Made by a program: the position numbers and the translations under genes. A model generated the notes under the pieces. That model saw only the letters and a program-made list of their open reading frames with translations, did no database searches and was not told the DNA's origin. From Rhizophagus clarus (Eukaryota; Glomeromycota; Glomeromycetes; Glomerales; Glomeraceae), in contig BLAL01000239.1 in the NCBI GenBank assembly GCA_015698045.1, positions 372,001 to 436,000 on the forward strand: a stretch of DNA of 64,000 nt, read 5' to 3'. The first letter of the stretch is position 1. Every line of letters starts with the position of its first letter. Positions 22,380 through 34,428 of this stretch are shown here, one piece after another.

Positions 22380-22984
22380 TTTTATTGTTTTGTCGACCAT
22401 TATGTATCAAGTTAGTATAGTTTTTTAAAGAGTACATGGTACCATTATAGCGAATAGTCAAATAATAATAGTGATCACTAATTATTTTCTAGTTTCGAAA
22501 CTTGATAATATTTCAATTAATATCACAATACTTATCATTGATTTTTTTAATAATAATAATAATTCTAATTCTAAAATATCGGCCACACATTTCATATGCA
22601 TCAAATGAATAATACGATATATGAATTACATCATTAATAATTATTACACTTGGTTCGATCCTAGCAAGACCGGTCTTGAGACCGGTCTTTACGATCTTTG
22701 GTCCATGACTAGAGGACCGGTCCAGACCAGTCTTTTTGGGACCGTACTGGACTGAACTGGCTAATTGTGATCTGGTAGTGCTGATTGAAACATTGCAATG
22801 AAACAATTACTAATATTCAACTGACTGATGAACGAAGTTCGCAGCAATAATACTTGTATCACACTAGAAACAATTTATTTGATAATTTGTTCTTAAATTT
22901 AATCTAGTACTAAATAAAAGCATATAAGCTTATAACCCGAATTAAATTTCTACATACCGATTGCAATATATCACGTTCTTTTCG
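22380..22984. other. Intergenic; cluster of ACCGGTC palindromes
   Basis: At 22664-22760 there are five or more ACCGGTC/GACCGGT words, including AAGACCGGTCTT and GGACCGGTCC, in about 95 bp of otherwise AT-rich sequence. This looks like the subterminal region of a degraded DNA transposon. GGTTCGATCC at 22655 resembles a tRNA B box but no tRNA can be folded around it. Confidence 0.45.
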
Positions 22985-24496
22985 TATTACTGAAATTATC
23001 GATGGATGTTTCACTGAAATTGATTCAGAGGCCAATCAGATTATGAGAAATGATTTTATTTTAAAACATTAAACGCTGATACTAATGTACATAATTTTGC
23101 AAAAATAAAAGTGTCATTTGGAAATTCTAGATTGAAAGATCAAATTTTGAAATTAATTCATTCTGTATTGTTATCCAGAATTCATTGAAAAAGTAAAAGG
23201 TAAAATCTGAAGATCCTATAAATTTCAAAAAAAATTCATGAGGAATTTGGACATTTTATTTCACAAGTTATCTTGTGTGGAATGGTTTATTTTAAGAGGC
23301 CAAATAATTCAAGTGGACATTCTGAAGAAAATTTTAATAAGTATGATATAAGCGCTTTAAATAACATTAAAATAGAAAACAGTACAGAAAATTTAAAAAA
23401 AAAAAATAACAATTCTAATCATGAATGTTTTAAATTAATTGGTGGGCCACAATTAAACCTTAATAATTTTGAAAAAAAAACATGGGATGAATCATTAAAT
23501 GATTTTAGAAATTGAAGTTGTATAAAATTTAAAAATCCAGTTAATATTTTTCAAAGAATTTTATCGTTTGTTGGAAAAAAAATTCTTTCTTTATACAAAT
23601 ACTGAAGATTATACTTATTATTTATCTGAACCTGGAATGCATCAAGTTTTAAAATTAAACATACCAGAAAATATTTTAAAAATCCTTCAAAATAAAGATG
23701 AATACTGCAATATCTTTGCAACAATTATTGACAAAAAAAAAGACATTTTTTAATTGTCAAATCATTTTGGCATCAAATGAAAGATCCAAGAATGTAAATT
23801 TGAAAATTAGTTGGATGGTCATTGGTTATGACATTTTAATCGATCGGATCTTAACGTTAAATTAAAAATTCTAAAAAATGAATTTAATGCAACAAACGAT
23901 AAAACTATAGTAAACAATTAGGATTGGAATATGATTCATCAATTCTTTGTTTTGGAATTCCAGTATTAAGCAAGTTGGATGATTCGAATAATTTTCTTGT
24001 CATTGGACATCATTTTTTTAATGATAAAGAAAATAGAAAAATGAATCATACTATCAAAAAATAACTATGTTAACTTGCCTAATCTTACATTTTATACTCT
24101 AATTATATGGAATCTGACGTTTTCAACATACCGGTAAGACTAGGTAACGGGAACCGTTGAACGTCCGAAGCTAGAATATGAATACTGTACATTAATAACA
24201 TGTAACACGAAATTTCATTCGTCGATCAGACTATAGTACAGAAAGACTCTTGCGTAGAAGTGTAAGTCCTCCGCTGTGCTTCGGACAATAAGAAAATGGT
24301 TAACTTTTTTAAACTAAACTCATTAAAATCAAACCCAAAATTTATTAATAGGTAAAAAAATAAAATATCAGCAAAATTAAAATTAAATATATTAATGTCA
24401 ACTGCAATCAACATGATCGTTTGTAAAAGCAAAAAATTCAAGAAATTGGAAAATAATTTGAAATATACATTCTTGGATCCAAAGGATCCAAATTAA
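22985..24496 (+). pseudogene. MACPF-like family protein, decayed copy A
   Basis: Coding pieces in changing frames match the related minus-strand gene at 55-57 kb and, in the C-terminal half, the fragment at 30 kb. They include an EIIDG-type segment near 22995, the MACPF-like EEFGHFISQVIL patch near 23242, FKLIGGPQLN near 23440, the YTYYLSEPGMHQVLKL block near 23607, a nucleotide-level match of the LEYDSS/CFGIPVLSKLDD block near 23925, and the C-terminus FLDP before a TAA at 24494. Stops, frameshifts and an insertion of about 150 bp near 24135-24287 break it. MACPF proteins form membrane pores or serve in adhesion; the role of the fungal family is unknown. This copy cannot make a full protein. 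Confidence 0.6.
24164..24286. mobile_element. 123-bp insertion with short inverted ends in copy A
   Basis: The insertion is bounded by GTCCGAAGC and its inverse GCTTCGGAC. Comparison with the homologous fragment at 30 kb shows that about 150 bp here is extra. No clear target duplication is seen, so exact ends are uncertain. Confidence 0.4.
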
Positions 24497-24541
24497 GGCA
24501 ATTTATTTATTATTTAACGAATTTTAGATTAGTAGCTACAC

Positions 24542-26187
24542 AATCCCTATAAAAAAACTAGATACGTTTTTAATAAGATTTTTATACGATTTTTTTCCTT
24601 AGAAATAACGTATCACAATAGACCGTTGAAAAGATACGGAAAAATGCACAATTCCGTATCACTATAAATACGGTTTGGATACGGAATTTGCATGGAATTC
24701 ATACGGAATTTACATGATTTAATCACTGATTTACCATGAAATTTATATTATTGCTTATTAAGTTTACTGTTTATATTACAATTTATTACTAGACTTATTT
24801 ACATAAATTTAATTTTATTTATTAAATCAAAAAATAAAAAAATAAAATAAAACACAAATATATTATGAATAGTTAATTCCTATCAAACAAACCAAAACAA
24901 AAAGAAACATTAATACTATTTCTACTGATGTTTCTTTAGGAAATTTAATTTTTTTTAAGAAATCAAAAGTCTCCAGGAGCACTTAGTCCAAAGAAATAAC
25001 CTATTCCTTCAAAATAAATGAAAAAAATACTAGTACGTTTCTTTAACTCAATTAGACCAATGCTTCCCTATTGTACCTATAATTCTGGATTCGTCCAAGC
25101 CATCAGGAGTCAGACAACCCAAAAACAAAAAAAAAAAGAAATATAAGCTCCGCCTATATAGTACCTGCAATCATCCAAGTCTCCAAACGTCCGGTTCCTA
25201 CTTGACTTACAAAAAAAAGTACTTCAAAATTGACCCGCAAAAAGAAAAAAGAAACCAAGCAGCCAAAAAAAAATCTGGTCTAAAAAATAAAAGAATAAAT
25301 ATAAATAAAAAAGAAAGGATAGTGAGATGGAAGTAAAAAAGTAAAATAAATAAAAAAAAATTTATTTTTTTGAAAAAGGAATAACGAAGTTAGGGAAGGA
25401 AATAAAAAAAGATTTTTAAAGGGATGACAAAGTTAGAAAAATAAAGCAGAAGGTAACTTACATAACCCGGCTTATAGGAACTTCTCTTTTTAAATTAGAA
25501 ACTCAGGAAATACCTGCACTAAATAAGGCTTTTTATTCACCAGTCCTGACAAACTTCGTGTCAGTAGTCGCGGTTAGTCCATCTTTAACCTCTAACCTAT
25601 GCTGCCAGAAGGGAGAAAATCCAGAAATAATTCAGTAAAAAAGGGGGCAAAAATAAAATTTTTTTTAAAAAGAAGAGAGGGTAATGAATGGGAATAAAAG
25701 AATTAAACCAAAAATTTTTTTTTTTTTTAAAAGAGGACAAAGAAGTTAGAAAAATAAAGGAAAAGAAGTTTTTAAAAGAAAAGTAGCAAGTGAGAATAAA
25801 AAGGGGGGCAACAAATAAAAGAAAAAAGAGTTTTTTTTTTAAAAAAAAAAAAAATAATGAAATAAAAAATCAGGGAGAGGAGACAGGAAAGACAGAGGGT
25901 GGAAGATCAAAGCTAGGCTTATATAAACAAAAAACGTATCATAATAAATCACGTGTTCACGTGTTATGACAAAATCATTATTTAAAAAAAAACAAGTTCA
26001 AAAATTCCGTATACATTCCGTATATATTAATTTTTCCGCATACATTCCATATGCACTAATTTTCTAAAAAACATTTAAAAATGAATTACGTATTAAATAT
26101 ACAGAATTATTATACGGAATCGGTGAAAACGTATATCAAACGTGTATAAAACGTATCCTTTCCGTATACAGATTTCTTATAGGGAAT
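24542..26187. mobile_element. 1.64-kb TIR-bounded non-autonomous element
   Basis: The ends read CCCTATAAAAAAACTAGATA (from 24545) and, on the opposite strand, CCCTATAAGAAATCTGTATA (ending 26184). AAT flanks both sides (24542-24544, 26185-26187), a possible 3-bp target duplication. The outer 200 bp on both sides carry many copies of ATACGGAA/TTCCGTAT and ACGTAT. The middle (about 24960-25900) is purine-rich sequence with inverted exon-like modules. No transposase frame is present. The superfamily is unclear; a 3-bp duplication is compatible with PIF/Harbinger-like or CACTA-like elements. Confidence 0.6.
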
Positions 26188-28200
26188 ATATATACAGTAT
26201 GTACGATTTTTTTGTAAATTATAGAATTTTATTTAATATTTTATAAATAAATTAAATTGTGAAATAATTAAACACATAAAATTTGCTCGCTTTGTTCATT
26301 TAAATAATGTATCGTTAATTCTCAAAAAAAAATCAGATTTACTACTGTTCATAACACTTCTTCTGCACGATAAGACAATGCGAGCAGCGTGACTCAAACA
26401 CGCGATATCTAAAAATTTCCCTCATTCATTTGTCATAACCCAGTTGCTGTTTTGTGTCATTTTTATTTCATAAATAAATGAATTTAATTATATTAAGAGT
26501 ATTGAGACCGCTAAAGAAATATGATCATCATAAATTTTAGTACAACTTGTAAAAGGACAGTGCCATTTTGCATACCTATGAAGATTACTAAAAAAAAAAA
26601 CTTGGAAACCCCTATAAAAAAAGTTTGTGCTAAATTCGTGCCAAACGGGCTAAATAATACGATATTTATTTAGAATTTGTTTGAATTTATATTATCTTTT
26701 AATACAAATTTCCAGTGTGATTAGCCTATTTTGCACAAATTTGGGCAAAAACCTGGAACGCAAAACCATTACTGCAACATATGTTGCATAAGTGTTCTAA
26801 AGTTCATTCGAAATGATGAGATATGGGTTCGATAATACCGTCAATTAATAATAATTTTTTTTTTTTTTTTTTAAAAAAAAAAGGGATTACCGAATTACCA
26901 CATATTCATTCCTCCCAATACAGCATGATCGCCCTCTTGTGAAACACAAAATTTTGTATATATAGCACCTCGTGAGTAGTAGCACAACATTTTTCCTAAT
27001 TTTCATTGTTGTTATTGCTGTTTCGACAATAGAAAGTAATGACAAGAATTAAATAAATAGTGCACAAGGTAGGAAAACCTCCTTGAATTAAAAAATTTTA
27101 CAGACTTTCATTTTCAAGTTTAAAGAAAATTTTCTACTACAGTTATTATATTCTGATAATTTTATTTTACGAATACAGGAGAACTTTAAACCAAGAAACT
27201 GTGTTTCAATGTTATTCCGTAAAATTATTGGAAATTAGTTAGTACATTTAATCCTACTTATGTCTTCCCTTCCCTTGACACGTTTCATTTGTCAATGGTT
27301 CAAATGTGGCATAATTTTGGTCGTTCATAATTTAGAATAAAATAATCTGGAATGCGGTTGTAGCGGCCCTACACTTTATTACGCAATTTAGAATTTACGT
27401 GAGTTGAGAGGAATTTTGTGGTTTTGTATTCATATTAACGTTAAAGTATTATAAATTTTTTGAACTCTCTAGGGCTTATCTTGAATTGATAGTGAAGTAT
27501 TACCAATCAATCTTACATTCAACATCTATAAAATCAATTAAGGGTATGATTATGTCAATCTTTTTTTTTCAATCTCCTTGAAGAATACCCTTTATGAAAG
27601 ACTCAGAATTATTCTAACGATAAAACCGACGTTCCATTGCATAATTCAAAAAAATACTCTGATTTTGTTTATTTAATTAAACGTTTATTTATATTATTTA
27701 AATGTTCATATTTGTTAACATCATCTATAATTTTTAAAGATCATGAAGAGCGAGGATGAAGATCAAGGCAAAGGTGAAGAAGAAGAGTAGGATTATTGTT
27801 ACAATTTCTAATATACTTGTTCAACATAACGCCCTTCTATTAAAAGAAAATCTGCATCTGCAGTATTGTACGGATGGGATAGAAGACTCTACTTGTGTAA
27901 ATAATTTAATTGACCGTTTAACTGCTATTTGAACAACTTGTTGCAGAAAGTTAGCAGTAACAAGCATCGCAGGAATTTATTATCATACTTTATCAATATG
28001 ACTTTGTTACAAAGGCAATATTAAGAAACGGATTATATTTTCTGACGTGATAGCTACGAAGTGCCAATTTTCACATTTTGATTATGAGTTGTTGCACCCA
28101 TTAAGTTAAGCAAGCAATAATTTTAATTGTTGACATCAGAAGGTAATACATGATGAAAAAGTTGCGTGATGATGGATAATGATAACGATAAGAACAATTT
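26188..28200. other. Intergenic; possible short MITE at 26610-26757
   Basis: Near 26623 GTTTGTGCTAAATTCGTGCC pairs imperfectly with the inverse of the sequence ending near 26752 (GTTTTTGCCCAAATTTGTGC on the opposite strand). Just outside it, CCCTATAAAAAAA at 26610 repeats the terminus of the 1.64-kb element. A T18A10 tract lies at 26855-26882. No gene is recognised. Confidence 0.4.
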
Positions 28201-28712
28201 AAAAAAAATTAGAAAATATTTCTGATAATGGAGTACGCCAAGGATCACCATTATCAATCACTTTAATAATCAATGATAAACAATAGCCGTCTAGGTTTTA
28301 GATATTCGAATTTGGTTGAATCCGCCTATTCTAAAAATTTGTAAGTTTTATATTTATTTCTTTTTTTTTTTTTGTTCTCCTGCAGTATTGACTGTTACAT
28401 ATGAACAAATTTTTTTAAGACAGGCTTTTTCATCCAATCATTTATCATTAAACCAATCGATAATAAATCAAATGGCGATTTTCGAAGTAAGTTATTCATT
28501 TTATCTATACAATTAATCATATATTCATACAATGGTATATATTTAACATACGTACTTTTATGAATAGGAAATTACTTTGAATTTCAAGAAATTGATGTCT
28601 ATTCCTTCTTGGCCGGTCCAGGTGGTCGTTGGTATTATCCTAACGGCGTTGATGAAGAGGCTTATCATAAATTTGATGAACGGGAATTCAATTTTAAAGA
28701 CAAGTATTATAT
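28201..28712 (+). pseudogene. Exon-like remnants of an unidentified gene
   Basis: Three short coding-like pieces separated by good splice signals are visible. The first contains NGVRQGSPLSITLIINDK and, after a frame change, a RLGFRYSNLVESAYS piece. Next comes an intron with donor GTAAGT at 28340 and acceptor CTGCAG at 28385. The second piece encodes VTYEQIFLRQAFSSNHLSL and is followed by GTAAGT at 28488. The third, after AATAG at 28568, encodes FLAGPGGRWYYPNG and continues to about 28702. The phases do not all agree, so this is probably a decayed gene. The QGSPLS patch recalls a reverse-transcriptase motif, but nothing else supports that. Confidence 0.3.
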
Positions 28713-29923
28713 ATATATATGTACAGTATATTGATGGAACGGAATTATGAGAATATAAGATTATCAGATAAGTAATGTACGTATACAAAACTTTTTTATT
28801 TAATAGTATGAATTTAAATTAATGGGAAATTTTTATTTACAGGTTATCAAATATGAATCTTTAATGTTTATGAATAAACATATAGACTATGGTCAATAAT
28901 TAGTAGAGTTCTATAATTTGAAAGATTATATATTTGCGTTGACGAGTTTAGCGTCATAAACTGTAAAAAGATGATTTTTAATTAAAGTAAGATTATAAAT
29001 AGAAAAGGTACAAAAAATATTGGGTGAATAGAAGCGTCGTATATAGCAAATTTTAATACAATATATAATCCATTGCCAACTAATGGCAATTGTATATTAA
29101 AATCCTTCAAAAATTTTTTTGTTAAGAAAATTGTGCAGTTAGGTGATTAAAGTATAATAATATGTAAGTTATTTACGGATTTAATATTATTTTGTCAAGA
29201 ATGATATGTAATTTTAACAGTTATCATTTTTTGGCACCTGATAAGAAGTTAATCGGTCATTGACGTGAGTATAATATTACGGCAAATTATTTATTGCTTC
29301 AGCTCTAGCCAAAATATTCAAAAAAAAAAAATATGGAGGTCCAATTCAATGATAGAAAGATAACTGTATGATCAATTACGTGCATATCAGCACATGGAGT
29401 CATGGAGTGCAAATTAAAAGTGTCCATATAACAATACGTAATTCGTAACAAACGATTTTTTTTTATTTTACTTAAGATTTCAAACCATTTTATATATGAT
29501 TTTTTTCACGTTAATACAATCGAAATATATTATCTTAGATAAAATAAAAAGCTTACATAAACAAAATGAAGTAAAAAAGAGTAAATTAAAAAATATTTTA
29601 AATTTTCGTCGAAATTTTGCCAATTTTTAAATTCGTAAAATTCATTCGAATGCCAATGAGAAAGTTCGTATCGTATATCATTTTTCGAGTTAGAGAGGAA
29701 GACGGAAGTATTAGGGTGGTAAAATTATGATAATAACGAATAATCTTATATTAATGACCTTAACCTTAAATTTTACATAAATATTAATTTATACGTATAT
29801 TTAAATTATTATTGAATTGTGTAATATTATTTATTATAAGCGTCCTAAATTTAAGATTATGCATTAATTCCAAGATTTTAAAAATAACACTTGTTTAAAC
29901 TTTATACAAATGAATAAATTACC
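28713..29923. other. Intergenic, nothing recognised
   Basis: AT-rich sequence with no coding signal or clear repeat. Confidence 0.5.
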
Positions 29924-30460
29924 TTAATTTAGATTCCTCGGATCCAAGAAAGCATATTTCAAATTATTTTCTGTGAATCCTTTACAGTCTTGATTACAAT
30001 TAACATTAATATATTTAATTTTAATTTCAGTAGCTTTTTGTTTGAAGAATATTGGACTGCACTCATTTTCCCCTGTAGAATACAAACTAATAAACTTTGG
30101 GTTTGATTTTAAAGAATTGAACTTAATTAAGTTGAACAATTTTCCTATCTTATTAGTATGTTTGAAAGTTGGGATTCCATAATTACCAGAATTAGGATGG
30201 TTTGAAATAACAAGTGTATAGAATGTAAAATTAGGCAAGTTAACGTAATTATTTTTTTCTAAACAATAAGAAAATAAGTATGATCCAATTTTTCTATTTT
30301 CTTTATCATTGAAAAAATGATGTCCAATGACTAGAGAATTATTCGAATCATCCAACTTGCTTAATACTGGAATTCCAAAACAAAGAATCGATGAATCATA
30401 TTCCAATTCTAATGGTTTAACTATAGCTTTATCATTTATTGCATTAAATTCATTTTTTAG
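29924..30460 (-). pseudogene. MACPF-like family protein, C-terminal fragment (copy B)
   Basis: A minus-strand frame of 160 residues from about 30406, open a little further upstream to 30460, matches the C-terminal third of the family. It contains CFGIPVLSKLDD, VIGHHFFNDKENR, a NLPNFTFYTLVISN segment, and ends FLDPRNLN. The upstream two thirds, including the MACPF-like patch, are missing. The LINE locus begins about 250 bp further on. Unlike copy A the frame is clean, so the truncation may be recent; a start codon lies at 30406 but a functional product is doubtful. Confidence 0.6.
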
Positions 30461-30602
30461 AATTTTTAATTAGCGTAAAGAAGATTTTGAAGTGATTAGA
30501 TCATTTCTAAATTAATCGACTTTTTCACTCAATTTGGATTTTCGGTTGTACTGATCTTCAAGACTCAATATAAAATTGTCCGAATTAGGAAATGCGCAAT
30601 GT

Positions 30603-30706
30603 GAACTCGAGAAATGCGTTTTATAATAATGCTTACAGCTTAAAGCATTTATGCGAACTCGAGAAATGCGTTTTATAATAATGCTTAAAGCTTAAAGCAT
30701 TTATGC
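30603..30706 (+). repeat. 52-bp tandem duplication containing the LINE target site
   Basis: The units 30603-30654 and 30655-30706 differ at one base (GCTTACAGC versus GCTTAAAGC). Both begin GAACTCGAGAAATGCG and end AAAGCATTTATGC, the same right boundary as the LINE target duplication. The LINE itself begins AGAACTC, so GAACTC occurs at each junction. Confidence 0.85.
30687..30706 (+). repeat. LINE target-site duplication, first copy
   Basis: AAAGCTTAAAGCATTTATGC. Further copies lie at 38812-38831 and 40862-40881. Confidence 0.85.
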
Positions 30707-30796
30707 AGAACTCTTTCTCCTAACTGTTAAAAAAATACAAAAAATCCGCAGCAAATAAAAGTGGAATCTCAATTTCAAACATATAAATTTGTGAAT

Positions 30797-32973
30797 ATGA
30801 GTGGTCCTAGTCAAGGAACTCGAAGCCAAACTAGGAATAAAGCGCCCCAACATATAAATGAGGAGAAAATGGACCTGGACAATATTGAAAAAAGCAGTAT
30901 TTCCAGTGAGAATGATTTTCAAAGAATACATAAAACTTTCAATATTGGTGAAAACAATGATGGCTTTACCAAAGTTCTGAACAGAAAGTCACAACGTAAA
31001 GAAAATAAACAAAAAAGGGCTACCCCCATTATTGATAATAGACAACCTTGGGAAACCTATCAACAACAAGGACCCTTTAGACTCAATCTTGACAACTTAG
31101 AAATGGGTGATAAAGAACCCATAACAAAAAAACAAAAACCCAATAAGGAATTCGATGATGTCATTATTGATACTGAAATGGAACTTACTGATCAGCAACA
31201 GATCAGCCAAAATGCCAAGACAGCCAAACTTCCAAAAAAGGATGACAATCAAAATGCTAAAGGTAAAATGATGCAAAACGATCAAATTGGCATAGATAAT
31301 CAAAATACAAATACCAATGAAAATAAAGAAGAAAATCACTATGATTTTGATATGGAAAATATCAATAAGATTGATAAAAATAAAAAATTCAAGGCTGTAA
31401 TCTGTTTGGAAAATGATCAACAAGTAAATACCCGCTTAAAGAAAATTACAAATATTGTAAAACAGCAAGTAGATGTAGTAGGAATTAATGTATCACTTAA
31501 GAAAAAAGAAGAAAAATCTTTTAAGGAATTGTATGTAGCAGTACAGAATTTAGTAAATTTGCAGAAACTTCTAGAAATGGAATTTAAAATAAATGAAGAA
31601 CAAGAACCAATTAGATTCATTGGATTAGATGAAAAGAAAATTTTAAATCAAAAATCTAATGAAAAAATTCAAGAGGAACGCAGTCGTACTGTACAGATTA
31701 TCAATATTCCTTTATATATAACTCCTAAAGACATCAGAGCTGTCTTTTCTAGATATGGAGAAATTGAAGAAAAAGGCTTTTATACTAGAGTAAAAGGAAT
31801 TTATCAACAGGCATATATCACAATAAAGAAGATGATGCCTTAACAATTTTTTCTAAGCACTGGAGTGTATGGGCATTTAAGGAATACCTCCAAGTAATAC
31901 CTTTAGATTTATCAGAAGAAAAAAGACTAGACCGAAAAGAATATAGTATTAAACTCTGTGGTTTACCATCAAATACAACTGCACGTGATATTCAAAGCTT
32001 TATTGAAGAAGTGAATGCTGCTACTTTCTTCATACCAAAAAAACCAAAAGGATATCAACCATTAAAATATGCATATATTAATTTTTATTCACAAGAAGAT
32101 TTAGAAACAGCCACTAGTAATATTTATCAATATAAAGGAAACCAACTTGAATGGGCACCTGCTGATGAAAAATCTTGTAACATTTGTGGTTATACTAATC
32201 ATATGGCTATAGAATGTGATTATCAATTAAAACAAAATAAAAATAATAATAGATACTTAAATAGGAAGAATAAACTCAAGGAGATTAAAGGTTATAACAT
32301 TAATAGAAATAGAAACAGAACCTATGCAGATGTAACTAAAAGCATTAACAGAAATAATCAATTTAAAGGAAGATCTAATAGTTTACAATTTCGATCCTGG
32401 AATCAAACAAACATATTACATGATACAATGGGAAATTGGGATGAAGATTTTGATGATGAATTTATAAGTAATAAAAGTAATAATAAATTACATAATGGTA
32501 CTAAATCAGGAGGTTCAATGCATGATAGAAATAATAATGTAATAAATAATTTAAAAAATCAAATTCAAGAATTAACAAAACTGGTAGGAAAAGTAGTTCT
32601 TGAAAGTAAATCAATGAAAGAAGAATTAGTAAAATTAAAAGCGGAGCAAATCCAAAAGGATAATAATCAAAAGGAAAATAGAAATAATAAAAAAGGAGTT
32701 CACTTTAATATTAGTTCAAGTAGTAAACTCAATGATAATAATAAACGTCTAAAAACTGATTCAAGTGATTCAGAAAAAGAAAAAGAAGAAAATATAAATA
32801 TCTTTGAAAATAAATTGAAACAACAAGATAAATATTTAAATAATATTGCAGAATCCTTATTAAATATTCAAAGTCAACTTGAAAAAATTGAACATAATAA
32901 AAAAGATGATGTATCTGTAGGGGGCAGTTACAACATCCATGATAATGATGATGAATTAATAGATATCAATTAA
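30797..32973 (+). pseudogene. LINE ORF1 protein (RRM-like folds, CCHC knuckle, coiled coil), one frameshift
   Basis: The first part runs from ATG 30797 (MSGPSQGTRSQTRNK) to a stop at 31841-31843. The second part is open in the frame one base back from before 31801 to a TAA at 32971. The switch falls at about 31812-31835, in the middle of an RRM-like domain (VQIINIPLYITPKDIRAVF, then YQQAYIT). A further RRM-like domain follows (IKLCGLPSNTTARDI), then a CCHC zinc knuckle CNICGYTNHMAIEC (C-x2-C-x4-H-x4-C) and a coiled coil (NLKNQIQELTKLVGK). ORF1 proteins of this kind bind the element RNA in the particle. The single indel would truncate the protein after the first half. Confidence 0.8.
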
Positions 32974-33183
32974 TATGATAAGTAATAGCAATAATATAAC
33001 TAATACCAACCCAATACTTAATAATTTAAACCCCCAACATAATACAATTAAAATAAAACAAAAAGAAAAAAGAAAAAAAGAAAAAAGAAAAAAACAAACA
33101 ACCTATTATATGATTTTTCATCAAATGAAAAAAAACAACAAAATAATATTTTTAAAAATATAGCAACATTAAATATAAAACAA

Positions 33184-34428
33184 ATGTCTATAATCAAACA
33201 TCAATTATTATATGATTTAGCAGAAAGAGAAAATATAGATATATTAGGCATTTCAGAAACAGGAATTTCAGATAAAAATATGAAGTTACATGCTATTAAT
33301 AATAATAAATATAATATATACTACCACAACATTGGAGAAAACAAAGATAGTGGAGTAGCAATTATCATTAAAAAAGAATTATCAAAAAATATTAGCAAAA
33401 TAGAGAAATATAAAGGGCGGATTATTTATATTGACCTTTTTTTTAGAAAGAAAAGAAATTTAAGAGTAATTCAAGTATATAATAAAGTGAATTCAGCAAA
33501 AGCAAATATTAGTAAAGAAATCATAGAAACAAATAAAGAAATAATTAAAACAATAATTGATGGAAAAAGAAAAAATATGGAAATAGTAGTAATGGGTGAT
33601 TTTAATCAACAATATGAAAAATATAATAATAGAAAACTCAGTAATAAGATTACTACTAGAAAACATAAAATATTTAAAAAATTAGAAGAATTAAATATGA
33701 GAGATATGCAAAAAGAATTTAATAATAATGATAAAATTCAACCTACTTTTATTGGTAATAATAATAGAAAATCAAGAATTGATTATATTTGGACAACAGA
33801 AAATATTTATTTAGAAACAATAAAATTTATAAATAAAAAACAACAATATATAAATACAGATCACAATATGCTTCAATTTAAATTTAATGGTGAAGGAATT
33901 TGTGATAATTATTTACCACCATTACCATCTGTTGTAAAAAGGAAAGAAGTATTTTTATATGATGAATTATCAGATGAAAGTAAAGAAGAATTAAGAAATG
34001 AATTATCTTTTAAGCAAATTAAAAGTGATTATGATTTAAAATTTATGAATTTAGAAGAAAAATGGAATTTCTACAAACAAGAATTAATTAAAGCAAAACA
34101 AAAGCATATAACAAAAAAAGCAATTAAATTACAAAAAAATAATATAACTCCAATTAAACAATCAGATAATTATAAAAATTTGAGATATATAATTTATATA
34201 CGAAGAAAAATTAAAAGAAAGAAAGGACAAGAAAAATTAACAAAAAATTGGTTTGGACATAGAAAGAAAATAAAACAAATATTATATATGTATGAAGAAC
34301 CTGAAGATAATTATATGATAATTAAATGTAAATTTATACCAAAAGTATTAATTAATATACTTATAACAGAATTAAATACAATATATGAAAAAGTTTTAAT
34401 AACGTTAAGATGTGAAATAGAAAAATAA
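33184..34428 (+). pseudogene. LINE ORF2, endonuclease part, ends in frameshift
   Basis: The frame is open from 33004, with the homologous block starting at NIATLNIKQMS before ATG 33184, so the true start may lie upstream or depend on reinitiation after ORF1. Motifs of the apurinic/apyrimidinic-type endonuclease are all present: ILGISETG (catalytic Glu), VVMGDFNQQY, SRIDYIW and NTDHNML (Asp-His). These nick the target for target-primed reverse transcription. The frame stops at 34426-34428 within an A-rich run; the reverse-transcriptase part continues in another frame from about 34414. A one-base change in the A run explains the break. Confidence 0.85.

Noticed and set aside
22640..22680. Possible tRNA from a B-box-like GGTTCGATCC
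   Set aside because: No A box at a suitable distance and no acceptor or anticodon pairing can be drawn.
28230..28280. Reverse-transcriptase motif suggested by NGVRQGSPLS
   Set aside because: No other RT motif (for example YADD) is nearby and the neighbouring fragments do not resemble RT.
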